This document shows, piece by piece, positions 56,520-64,000 of a DNA stretch of 64,000 nt (positions within the stretch are counted from its first letter, which is position 1; each line of letters opens with the position of its first letter). The notes beneath the pieces were generated by a model, which did not search any database, was not told the origin of the DNA, and worked only from the letters and a program-made list of their open reading frames with translations. The translations under genes were made by a program, and so were the position numbers. The DNA comes from Desulfonema magnum (GTDB lineage: Bacteria; Desulfobacterota; Desulfobacteria; Desulfobacterales; 4be13), in assembly GCF_017377395.1 (NCBI RefSeq), contig NZ_CP061800.1:4795633-4859632 (forward strand), in the 5' to 3' direction.

Positions 56520-57053
56520 TTCTTTATTTTTAAATATTAATATGTTATGGTGATAAGCTGTAATATTCGTCGGTTATTATAATGATATTAAATAATAAAA
56601 AGTCATATTCACTAACTGCAAAAAGGTTAAATTGCTACATAAATAATTAATATTGTTTAATATAAAATTAATAGAAGTCCATTTTTATTAAACCGAATAA
56701 TGGGTTAAAACACTATCAATAATTTAATAAATAAAGTTAAATTTACTAAACAATATTCAGACTGATATATTTTTAATATAATAAATATACTTAAAACTTT
56801 ACAGATTTGTCAATAAAAAATAATTCTGATTATATGGATTCGGAGAAAAAGCAGCCTGCCGACAGATACTGAATCACCCAATAACAATCCGAATATCAGA
56901 CAGCAGGGATTGTTGGAAATCAGGTATGACAGAGATTATTAAAATCAAAAAGTTATATATGATAAGCTATGTCAGAACCTTTCTAAAATCCATTATCATT
57001 AGGAATAATATATTTTGTAGCATTCAGCAATAAAATATGTTAAAGGCAGAAAC
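56520..57053. other. AT-rich divergent intergenic region
   Basis: Very AT-rich, no gene or repeat family recognised. It separates the minus-strand EPS genes from the plus-strand ABC transporter genes, so promoters for both directions must lie here or in the flanking bases. Confidence 0.6.
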
Positions 57054-57965
57054 ATGAACACCATACTTGAAGTCAGAAATTTGGTAAAACATTATCCCGG
57101 GGTGAAAGCTGTGGACGGGCTTGATCTGTCAATTCAGCCCGGAATCTGCTTTGGGCTTCTGGGACCCAACGGGGCAGGCAAAACCACCACTATTGAAATT
57201 ATTGAAGGCATCATTTCACCCACATCAGGTGAAATTTTTTATAAGGGGTCCCCCCCGACATCTGATTTCCGTGAAGAAGTCGGTATCCAGTTTCAGTCCA
57301 CATCCCTTTTGTCTTTTCTGTCCGTGCGTGAGACACTGGAAACCTTTCATAATCTGTACCGAAATCCCATGCCCCTTGAAGAACTTGTCAGTCTCTGTCA
57401 GCTTGAGGATATTCTGGACCGCTACAATGACAAAATTTCAGGGGGACAAAAACAGCGCCTGATGCTCGCCATGGCCCTGGTGAATGATCCTGAACTGGTT
57501 TTCCTGGATGAGCCGACAACCGGTCTTGATCCCCAGGCAAGACGCCATGTGTGGGAAATCGTTGAAAAAATCAAGACAAGAGGAAAGACGGTTGTGCTGA
57601 CCACCCACTACATGGAAGAAGCCCATATCCTTTGCGATGAAATTGCCATTGTTGACAAGGGAAAAATTATTGCCAAAGGGTCGCCGGATGATCTTCTGAA
57701 CAAGCATTGTTCCGGTGTTACTGTCAGCCTTCCGAGGGAAAGCTTTCCCAAATCTCCGGAAGAAATTTTTCCCGAGGGGAGCGGCAAATGCGGTGCCTGG
57801 AAGTTGTTTGAGACACAGAAACGCTATGAATTTCGCACAAACAACGTCAACGAATGTGTGAATGCGCTCTTAAATATCGGAACCGACCTGTCTTATATGA
57901 CAGTGCGTTCTCAAAATCTTGAAGACCTTTTTCTTGAACTTACGGGGCATCAGCTCCGGCAATAG
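57054..57965 (+). CDS. ABC transporter ATP-binding protein
   Basis: 303 residues. Walker A GPNGAGKTTT, Q-loop VGIQFQSTSL, signature SGGQKQR, Walker B LVFLDEP, switch His in LTTHYMEEA. The ~80-residue C-terminal extension is typical of ABC-2 drug/lipid exporter ATPases (CcmA/NatA type). AAAGG lies 10 bases before the ATG. It pairs with the ABC-2 permease 460 bp downstream, across a repeat-filled gap. Substrate unknown. Confidence 0.95.
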   Translation: MNTILEVRNLVKHYPGVKAVDGLDLSIQPGICFGLLGPNGAGKTTTIEIIEGIISPTSGEIFYKGSPPTSDFREEVGIQFQSTSLLSFLSVRETLETFHNLYRNPMPLEELVSLCQLEDILDRYNDKISGGQKQRLMLAMALVNDPELVFLDEPTTGLDPQARRHVWEIVEKIKTRGKTVVLTTHYMEEAHILCDEIAIVDKGKIIAKGSPDDLLNKHCSGVTVSLPRESFPKSPEEIFPEGSGKCGAWKLFETQKRYEFRTNNVNECVNALLNIGTDLSYMTVRSQNLEDLFLELTGHQLRQ

Positions 57966-57973
57966 TTATGAAC

Positions 57974-58200
57974 GTGTTAGGTGTTAAGTATTGTTAGGTG
58001 TTAGGTGTTAAGTGTCAGGTGTTAAGTGTCAGGTGTTAAGTGTCAGGTGTTAAGTGTCAGGTGTTAAGTGTCAGGTGTTAGGTGTCAGGTGTTAAGTGTC
58101 AGGTGTTAGGTGTCAGGTGTTAGGTGTCAGGTGTTAGGTGTCAGGTGTTAGGTGTCAGGTGTTAAGTGTCAGGTGTCAGGTGTTAAGTGTCAGGTGTTAG
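57974..58200. repeat. Heptanucleotide array (GTGTTAG/GTGTCAG/GTGTTAA)
   Basis: About 32 units of a 7-bp repeat with constant GTG and variable TTA/TCA plus A/G, starting 9 bases after the ABC ATPase stop. Same unit length and position style as the GAGTTTC arrays at 20954, 21866 and 37406, but another sequence. A short copy lies at 9250. Confidence 0.97.
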
Positions 58201-58218
58201 GAAAAACACTGACACATT

Positions 58219-58382
58219 CAGATTTCGTTCGGTCCGGAGTGCCAAAGTTGCACTTTGGCAGATTTCGTTCGGTCCGGAGTGGCAAAGTTGCACTTTGGCA
58301 GATTTCGTTCGGTCCGGAGTGCCAAAGTGCAACTTTGGCAGGGCCTCGGAAATATTGCCAAAGTGCAACTTTGGCACTCCGG
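58219..58382. repeat. 40-bp tandem repeat with inverted copy (GTGCCAAAG family)
   Basis: Three 40-bp units from 58219 (CAGATTTCGTTCGGTCCGGA plus GTGCCAAAGTTGCACTTTGG), the third with a flipped core, followed by an inverted copy ending GCACTCCGG. The core GGAGTGCCAAAG links it to elements at 13199, 60826 and 62829. Open frames through it are repeat-derived. Confidence 0.93.
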
Positions 58383-58427
58383 AAGGAAGCCTTTATTGCA
58401 AAACAGTCTGAAACTCTGAAAAATATT

Positions 58428-59474
58428 ATGCTAAAACGTTTTTGCTCCATTTTTATCGCGCGTAATAAGGAATATTTCCGGGACCGTGCTGCTTTTGGAT
58501 GGAATTTTTTGTTCCCATTTCTTATCATAGCGGGCTTTGCCATCATGTTTCAGCGGGACGGACACACCGAATACAAATGCGGCGTGATTCCGTCGGAAAA
58601 TCCCAAAAAGATTCATGAACCGCTTCCCCACATATTAAAAGATATAACGCTTCTGAAGTTTGTCGAATTTCAGAACCGTGATATCGGTTTTGAAAAGCTT
58701 AAACATCACAGGCTTGACCTGGTTTTGGAACAAGGCTCGGATCCGCTCCGCTATTGGATCAGCGAGACTTCACCCAAGGGAACCGTGGCGGAAAGTCTTC
58801 TTCTGAAGGCCCTTTATGACCCCGGATACCTGGCAGACAAAGTGAGCAGAGAAAGTGTGAAAGGGCGACAGATTCATTATATAGACTGGCTCTTTCCAGG
58901 GATTCTTGCCATGAACATGATGTTCAGCGGGCTGTTCGGTGTGGGATATGTCATCGTCCGCTACAGAAAAACCGGCGCTCTGAAGCGATTTAAAGCCACT
59001 CCGCTCACGTCTTTTGAATATCTTACTGCACAGGTGGTGTCGAGAATGTTTCTTCTTCTTTTCACCAATGTCATTGTGTACGCGGGATGCGCCTTTCTGT
59101 TCAACTTCCACTGTCAGGGGTCATACTTTGATCTGATACTGCTGTTCAGTCTCGGAAGTGTCAGCATTATTTCGCTGGGGCTTGTGGTCGCGGCAAGAGC
59201 CAGCAGCGAGGAATTTGCAAGCGGTATTCTGAACATGATCACCTGGCCCATGATGTTTCTTTCCGAAGTCTGGTTCTCACTTGAAGGCACTCCTGACTGG
59301 GTTCGCACGTTTTCCCAGTTTTTTCCGTTAATTCATGTCACAGAAGGAATGCGGCGGATTATGAACGAAGGTGCCAGTATCGGGGACCTTGGTTTTCAAA
59401 TCATGGTACTGTCAATGATGTCAGTGATATTCATGCTAATCGGTTCAATATTGTTCAAATGGACAAAAGAGTGA
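58428..59474 (+). CDS. ABC-2 type transporter permease
   Basis: 348 residues from the ATG at 58428. N-terminal helix FLFPFLIIAGFAIMF, a periplasmic domain (~40-160), then five helices from DWLFPGILAMNMMFSGLFGV to MVLSMMSVIFMLIGSILF. The ABC-2 signature around RYRKTGALKRFKATPLTSFE is clear. Longer in-frame starts at 58152 translate only the upstream repeats (GVKCQVSGVKCQV), so they are rejected. Ribosome site is weak, so translation may depend on upstream reading or the repeat context. Partner of the ATPase at 57054. Confidence 0.92.
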   Translation: MLKRFCSIFIARNKEYFRDRAAFGWNFLFPFLIIAGFAIMFQRDGHTEYKCGVIPSENPKKIHEPLPHILKDITLLKFVEFQNRDIGFEKLKHHRLDLVLEQGSDPLRYWISETSPKGTVAESLLLKALYDPGYLADKVSRESVKGRQIHYIDWLFPGILAMNMMFSGLFGVGYVIVRYRKTGALKRFKATPLTSFEYLTAQVVSRMFLLLFTNVIVYAGCAFLFNFHCQGSYFDLILLFSLGSVSIISLGLVVAARASSEEFASGILNMITWPMMFLSEVWFSLEGTPDWVRTFSQFFPLIHVTEGMRRIMNEGASIGDLGFQIMVLSMMSVIFMLIGSILFKWTKE

Positions 59475-59502
59475 AGCAGCCCCAGAAAGAGAAGAGAAGA
59501 TT

Positions 59503-59698
59503 CTGATTATAACGGATTTTGGGGAGGCCCCGGGAAAACCGCGGAATACACGGAAAAAAAGACGTATGTTCCGGATTCTCCGAAAGATCCCCTTGTACAA
59601 GCTCGGGGCGGGTAAATGGAAACCGCCCGGAAGCGCCCGGAACCGCTCGTTGAGCTTGTCGAAACGAGCCGCCCCCCCCCAAAATCCGTTATAATCAG
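59503..59698. repeat. Inverted-repeat element, family 1, 196 bp
   Basis: Ends CTGATTATAACGGATTTTGG and AAAATCCGTTATAATCAG, in line with the other family 1 copies. The interior (GAGCTTGTCGAAACGAGCC) resembles the ends of the array at 27260-27851. It fills the gap between the permease gene and the next gene. Confidence 0.9.
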
Positions 59699-59729
59699 AA
59701 AAGATTAAAAAAAATAAAGAGGTGATGGA

Positions 59730-60797
59730 ATGCGTATTTCTGAAGTCATTTTTAGAATTATCGAGGAGAAGAACTGCCCCCTTTATGAAGAGGGGGATGA
59801 ATTTGAACTGTCAGGTTTGTCCCTTTCGTTGCCCCTTGATAAATCTGCTTGTATCAGACTTGTAGGAGATATAAAAGAAGTTCTCACATTATGTGAGAGT
59901 CTTAATGAATCCGGAAAAGATGAGGATTATGGAAAATTTGACTGTAGCGGTTGCACAGGATCCGTCTGGTTAGAGTATAGAAAAGGCGAGAAAATTACCG
60001 ACACCGGAACCATTACAAGAGATGATTATGAAATCAGCGCCACGGCAAATCTGCTGGGCAATTTTTCAATGTTCAGGGCGCTTGACAAGCGCAGTATCAA
60101 ACAGATTGTTTCCACTCTGAAACTTAAAAAATTTCCCAAGGGGATTCCCATAATCAAAAGAGGGGATCCCGGTATCAATCTCTTCATCATTGTCTCCGGA
60201 AAAGTTGAAGTATTAGGTGATGACGGACTGAGCATCACCTTTCTGGAAAAAGGGGAGGTTTTTGGTGAGATGAGCCTTCTCAGTGGTGATCCTGTGGGCG
60301 CGACAATAAAAGTTGTGGACGATGCAAAGGTTTTATATATTAATGGTAAGGATTTCAGAAAAATATTAAACCGATTTCCTTCTCTTCAGATGTATTTTGC
60401 CCGTCTGCTTGCCCGGAGACTTGCCCAGACAAATATTGTAAGGTCCGAAGAATATGCATCCGGAATGGTGGGAAGGCTTTGTGAAATGCCGCCTACGGAA
60501 TTGTTTCAAACCCTGAATCAGAACCAGAAAACAGGTATTTTAACATTACAGCATATGTCCAAAGGTGCCGCGACTTTCTCTTTCAGAGAAGGAGGGCTTA
60601 TTCGCGCCAAATATGGTGAAAAACAAGGACAGGAAGCCTTTTTTGAAATATTAAAGGAAGATGACGGGCGATTTAAGTTTGTTCCCGGGCTGCCGCCAGA
60701 AGACATGGATACTCCTGAACTAGCTGATTTTATGTGGCTTTTAATGGAGGGATTAAATAAAATAGACGAGGGAAAGGAGAAAGTATGTCATCTGTAA
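59730..60797 (+). CDS. cNMP-binding regulatory protein with DUF4388 domain
   Basis: 355 residues. The first ~95 residues form a small domain with a CSGC pair (FDCSGCTGSVWLEY). Residues ~108-225 are a cyclic-nucleotide-binding domain (GDPGINLFIIVSGKVEVLG, FGEMSLLSGDPVGATIKV). Residues ~240-345 fit DUF4388 (PPTELFQTLNQNQKTGILTL, FREGGLIRAKYGEKQGQEAF). No DNA-binding helix is apparent, so it is a sensor or adaptor, not a CRP-type regulator. GAGGTG lies 6 bases before the ATG. Function unknown beyond ligand sensing. Confidence 0.88.
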   Translation: MRISEVIFRIIEEKNCPLYEEGDEFELSGLSLSLPLDKSACIRLVGDIKEVLTLCESLNESGKDEDYGKFDCSGCTGSVWLEYRKGEKITDTGTITRDDYEISATANLLGNFSMFRALDKRSIKQIVSTLKLKKFPKGIPIIKRGDPGINLFIIVSGKVEVLGDDGLSITFLEKGEVFGEMSLLSGDPVGATIKVVDDAKVLYINGKDFRKILNRFPSLQMYFARLLARRLAQTNIVRSEEYASGMVGRLCEMPPTELFQTLNQNQKTGILTLQHMSKGAATFSFREGGLIRAKYGEKQGQEAFFEILKEDDGRFKFVPGLPPEDMDTPELADFMWLLMEGLNKIDEGKEKVCHL

Positions 60798-60880
60798 ATG
60801 TCAGACGTCCGCAAAAACTGGAAACAAGGAGTGCCAAACTTTCAGTTTGGCAAAGCATAGAACATTGTCAAACGGTGTAA
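60785..60880 (+). CDS. Short ORF with strong ribosome site, cut off by the repeat
   Basis: AAAGGAG precedes the ATG at 60785, which overlaps the end of the upstream gene. The 31-codon frame begins MSSVNVRRPQKLET and then reads through the first GGAGTGCCAAACTTTCAG repeat to a TAA. It may be the start of a gene whose body was displaced by the repeat array. Confidence 0.35.
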   Translation: MSSVNVRRPQKLETRSAKLSVWQSIEHCQTV

Positions 60881-61240
60881 GTTTGACACTCCGGAAGTCT
60901 GAGAGGAACAAGGAGTGCCAAACTTTCAGTTTGGCAAAGCATAGAACATTGTCAAACGGTAAGTTTGACACTCCGGAAGTCTGAGAGGAACAAGGAGTGC
61001 CAAACTTTCAGTTTGGCAAAGCATAGAACATTGTCAAACGGTAAGTTTGACACTCCGGAAGTCTGAGAGGAACAAGGAGTGCCAAACTTTCAGTTTGGCA
61101 AAGCATAGAACATTGTCAAACGGTAAGTTTGACACTCCGGAAGTCTGAGAGGAACAAGGAGTGCCAAACTTTCAGTTTGGCAAAGCATAGAACATTGTCA
61201 AACGGTAAGTTTGACACTCCGGAAGTCTGAGAGGAAAACA
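60826..61240. repeat. Five 82-bp tandem repeats (GTGCCAAAC family)
   Basis: The unit starts GTGCCAAAC at 60831, 60915, 60997, 61079 and 61161. The first period is 84 bp, with an extra TG, and the others are 82. Each unit carries an imperfect inverted pair (GGAGTGCCAAACTTTCAG against AAGTTTGACACTCC). The array ends 9 bases before the waaA start and its last bases supply no ribosome site; AGGA lies just after it. Confidence 0.97.
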
Positions 61241-61248
61241 GGATATTT

Positions 61249-62568
61249 ATGTCAAAAAGCATAACAGTCAAAACAGCTTTCTGGCTCTATAATGCGGGCT
61301 GGAATCTGGCTATGCCGATACTTCGCCGAAACCAGCGGCTTGCCGAGGGCTTTGAGCAAAGAACCCTTCGTGAAAATATGCCGGAAAGCGCGGACATCTG
61401 GATACAGGCCGCGTCCGCGGGAGAATCCTATCTGGCATGGCTGCTCATTAAAAACTTAAAACCTGATTGCCCCATAAAAATTTTGCTGACATCCAACACC
61501 CGCCAGGGAATGGAAATTCTGGCGCGTGCCATTGATGACATCAGCCCGAATGACAGGGGGGTGAGCGCCCGGGCTGCCTATTTTCCTTTTGATAAACCCG
61601 CAATCATGGAAAAAGCAGTCAGATTTGTTCGTCCCCGGATCATGGTTCTGCTGGAAACGGAGCTATGGCCCGGCCTCCTTTCAGCATTAAAAAAATATGG
61701 GTCTGAAATCCTGCTCATAAATGGCAGAATCAGCCCCGGAAGTCTGGAGAGATATTGCTTATGGCCGTCTTTTTGGCATTCTCTGAGCCCGGATAAAATT
61801 CTTGCTATTTCTGAAAACGACGCCAGACGATTTGGCACTTTATTCGGCATAAAACAGCCAGATGTGATGCAGAACATGAAATTTGACCGAATTGACAGGG
61901 CAGACGCCTGCCTGAAAAATCCGCTTGAAAAAATTTTTCCTTCTGACACCCCTTTGTTGGTACTCGGTTCCACCAGACAGGAAGAAGAACCCCTTATTGA
62001 AAAAATCATTCTCAGCATCCGCCGCAGACACCCTGACGCAGTGATCGGACTGTTTCCCAGGCATATGCACAGGATAGAACACTGGAAAGCGGCTCTGGAT
62101 CGAATGGAGATTCCCTGGACCCTGCGCTCTGAACTTACAGATAAGACTCAGAAATCTCCTTTTAACGGGATAACCATTCTCTGGGATATGTTTGGCGAGT
62201 TATCTCTGGCTTATGAACTCTCAAAAGCAGCGTTTGTGGGCGGAAGCCTTGCGCCTCTGGGCGGACAGAATTTTCTCGAAGCCCTGGTATGCGGCGTGAT
62301 ACCTGTGATCGGTCCGTTTTGGGAAAATTTTGCCTGGGTCGGTCATGACATTTCAAAACAAGGGCTTGTTCACGTTGCAGGAGACTGGAAAGCGGCCGCG
62401 GATATGTTGACAAAAAATATGGAATCGTCTCCGCCGCATGAAGCAGTACGCGAGGCGGCCCTTACCTATGTGAAAAACCGACAGGGCGGGACGATTCAGG
62501 CGTGTAATCTTATTCTTCAATGCCTCAGTCAGTCCTTTTTTCGGAAATCATCACTTCCGTATCTCTGA
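61249..62568 (+). CDS. waaA: 3-deoxy-D-manno-octulosonic acid (Kdo) transferase
   Basis: 439 residues. Membrane-anchored GT-B enzyme that adds Kdo from CMP-Kdo to lipid A precursor. Typical WaaA marks: N-terminal hydrophobic segment, ASAGESYLAWLL, LLETELWPGLLSALKKYG, LINGRISPGSLERY, and FVGGSLAPLGGQNFLEAL in the C-terminal half. Shows that the host has Kdo-containing lipopolysaccharide. The ribosome site is AGGA six bases before the ATG, just beyond the repeat array. Confidence 0.95.
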   Translation: MSKSITVKTAFWLYNAGWNLAMPILRRNQRLAEGFEQRTLRENMPESADIWIQAASAGESYLAWLLIKNLKPDCPIKILLTSNTRQGMEILARAIDDISPNDRGVSARAAYFPFDKPAIMEKAVRFVRPRIMVLLETELWPGLLSALKKYGSEILLINGRISPGSLERYCLWPSFWHSLSPDKILAISENDARRFGTLFGIKQPDVMQNMKFDRIDRADACLKNPLEKIFPSDTPLLVLGSTRQEEEPLIEKIILSIRRRHPDAVIGLFPRHMHRIEHWKAALDRMEIPWTLRSELTDKTQKSPFNGITILWDMFGELSLAYELSKAAFVGGSLAPLGGQNFLEALVCGVIPVIGPFWENFAWVGHDISKQGLVHVAGDWKAAADMLTKNMESSPPHEAVREAALTYVKNRQGGTIQACNLILQCLSQSFFRKSSLPYL

Positions 62569-62828
62569 ACCACCCGGAGAAATCGAAAATTTTTGTAGGT
62601 CTCACCTTACGCCGGTCCAAAAAAACAATTCACTCAAAAATCAGGTAATTCTGACCCTAAAATCAGGAAAATCCCTATTGTATTTTATCAAATATCAATA
62701 TAGAAATGATCAAATCTGACCGAAATTACAAGAAAATTTAATTGATATAACTTTTAAGAAGGAACCACAGCTAACTGTCCGGCTTTGCTGTGGCGAGTCC
62801 GGCCTCATCAATCAGATTTTCTGTCGCT

Positions 62829-62915
62829 TCGGAGTGCCAAACTTACAGTTTTGCGATTTTTCCAATGCCCCCCGGGCCAGGGCCTTTCTGCCAAACTGTA
62901 AGTTTGGCACTCCGG
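62829..62915. repeat. Inverted-repeat element of the GTGCCAAAC family
   Basis: CGGAGTGCCAAACTTACAGT and ACTGTAAGTTTGGCACTCCG form a ~22-bp stem around a centre with CCCCCCGGG. It sits in the 392-bp gap between waaA and the lipase gene; no gene is seen in the rest of the gap. Confidence 0.9.
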
Positions 62916-62960
62916 ACAATTTTTTTTAGTCTGTATCAAACTTTGATAAGGAGTTTTTTT

Positions 62961-64000
62961 ATGAAAAAAAACAAAATTGCCATTGCCTGCCAGGGAGGCG
63001 GCAGTCAGACAGCATTCACAGCGGGTGTTCTGAAATCATTTTTTAAGAACGATGTTCATAAAAAAAAAGATATTGTCAGTTTCAGCGGGACTTCGGGCGG
63101 AGCCGTGTGTGCCACGCTGTCATGGTATTCCCTGCTAAAAGCCGAAAACGGAGACACCACGCCTGTTGATCAGAGACTGACGAATTTTTGGAGAGACAAT
63201 TCCACCCAGAACCCCATGGAAGAAGCATTTAACGATTCTCTGGTTAAATCCGTCCAACTCATTGACAAAGGAATGATACCGGAATGGAAAATCAGCCCGG
63301 ATTCGTTTTTCAGCAAAACAATGCTTTCCGCGTCTGAGGCCATGCTTCCGCGTAAAGATTTCTATGATTTTAAGGGATTGCTGGAATCGTACATAGATTT
63401 CAAGGAACTGAAAACCCTGGTTAAGCCGTCAAGCCCTGTTCTGATGCTCGGAGCAGCCAATGTGCTTTCCGGAGAGTTCAAGAAATTCAATTCTCGGAAA
63501 ATAGATGAAATTCAAGTTGAAGCGATTCTGGCATCGGCTGCGGTTCCTTCAATTTTTCCCGCGGTGCAAATCGGAAAAGACGCTTACTGGGATGGCCTGT
63601 TTTCCGACAATCCGCCCACAGATGAACTGCTGGATCGGGATTTTGTCGGAGAAAATCACATACCGGACGAACTCTGGGTCATTCAGATCAACCCTAAAAC
63701 CTGCAAGACTGTCCCCAGAACCCCCGCAGAAATTGCTGACCGCCGTAATGAAATGATCGGCAATGAATCCCTGTTTCAGGACCTCAAACATATTCATATG
63801 GTAAATAAATTCCTGAAAAAAAGAGCATTTACCAAAGAATTTGTTGAGCAACGCAAATTAAAGCCAGTGGATATTTTCATCATAGAAATGTCGCAGGAAT
63901 TGCTGGACAACCTGGATTATTCCTCCAAGCTGAACCGCAACGCAAAGTATATCCGACATCTCATGGAAGATGGTGAGAAACAGGGGGAACGTTTTTTGAA
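62961..64000 (+). CDS. Patatin-like phospholipase (3' end outside the window)
   Basis: At least 346 residues, open at the window edge. AAGGAG lies 7-8 bases before the ATG. Patatin dyad: oxyanion loop ACQGGGSQTAF, nucleophile Ser45 in SFSGTSGGAV (GxSxG), and Asp211 in AYWDGLFSDN (DG motif). No signal peptide, so a cytoplasmic or membrane-associated lipid acyl hydrolase is expected. Possible link to waaA in lipid turnover is only suggested by position. Confidence 0.92.
   Translation, partial: MKKNKIAIACQGGGSQTAFTAGVLKSFFKNDVHKKKDIVSFSGTSGGAVCATLSWYSLLKAENGDTTPVDQRLTNFWRDNSTQNPMEEAFNDSLVKSVQLIDKGMIPEWKISPDSFFSKTMLSASEAMLPRKDFYDFKGLLESYIDFKELKTLVKPSSPVLMLGAANVLSGEFKKFNSRKIDEIQVEAILASAAVPSIFPAVQIGKDAYWDGLFSDNPPTDELLDRDFVGENHIPDELWVIQINPKTCKTVPRTPAEIADRRNEMIGNESLFQDLKHIHMVNKFLKKRAFTKEFVEQRKLKPVDIFIIEMSQELLDNLDYSSKLNRNAKYIRHLMEDGEKQGERFL

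Noticed and set aside
58152-58427. N-terminal extension of the ABC-2 permease
   Set aside because: The extension is encoded only by the heptamer and 40-bp repeats; the hydrophobic protein start fits the ATG at 58428.

Overview
The window looks like a chromosomal segment of a Gram-negative, Desulfobacterota-like bacterium. This is inferred from an exosortase/EpsI plus PrsT type exopolysaccharide locus, a waaA (Kdo transferase) gene, an outer-membrane beta-barrel, and an unusually dense load of short palindromic and tandem repeats of the kind seen in large filamentous sulfate reducers such as Desulfonema. The taxonomic guess is tentative. No rRNA, tRNA, CRISPR array, complete insertion sequence or prophage was seen.

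Layout. 0.1-9.1 kb: one giant secreted protein (FG-GAP propeller, 22 Ig/cadherin-like repeats, dockerin). 9.5-10.7 kb: a 20-unit tandem repeat. 11-17 kb: stand-alone housekeeping and signalling genes (NhaA antiporter, cytidylate-kinase-like protein, a two-receiver diguanylate cyclase, threonine ammonia-lyase, a zinc-ribbon membrane protein). 17-56.4 kb, all on the minus strand: a large exopolysaccharide (EPS) locus. 57-64 kb, plus strand: an ABC-2 exporter, a cNMP-binding/DUF4388 protein, waaA and a patatin-like lipase cut by the window edge.

How the EPS locus fits together. A polyprenyl-phosphate sugar transferase (37.5 kb) would start the repeat unit. Several glycosyltransferases extend it. 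A Gfo/Idh/MocA oxidoreductase, a DegT aminotransferase and a hexapeptide N-acetyltransferase resemble the WbpB/WbpE/WbpD set that makes 2,3-diamino-uronic acids. Flippase and polymerase genes (47-50 kb) would move and polymerise the unit. The Wzz-like protein, the CpsD-like ATPase, the Wza-like export protein, the beta-barrel and the PrsT TPR lipoprotein would control length and export. Two NodB deacetylases, a sulfotransferase, a methyltransferase, acetyltransferases and a beta-helix/LamG protein would modify the product.

The most unusual part is 27.9-34.3 kb. Here a free-standing adenylation enzyme, two acyl carrier proteins, a KAS III-type condensing enzyme, a formyltransferase and a Tat-signal-bearing nitroreductase/SagB-like protein are packed together with the aminotransferase. 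This looks like a small thiotemplate pathway that builds an acyl or aminoacyl group for the polysaccharide or for a molecule made beside it.

The segment 43.3-56.5 kb is visibly AT-richer than its surroundings. It carries truncated genes and a 155-bp MITE with a 9-bp target duplication at its edge. A ~70-bp direct repeat lies at 44.5 and 56.5 kb. At least five families of inverted-repeat elements and four heptanucleotide arrays sit between genes, often starting at or inside a stop codon.
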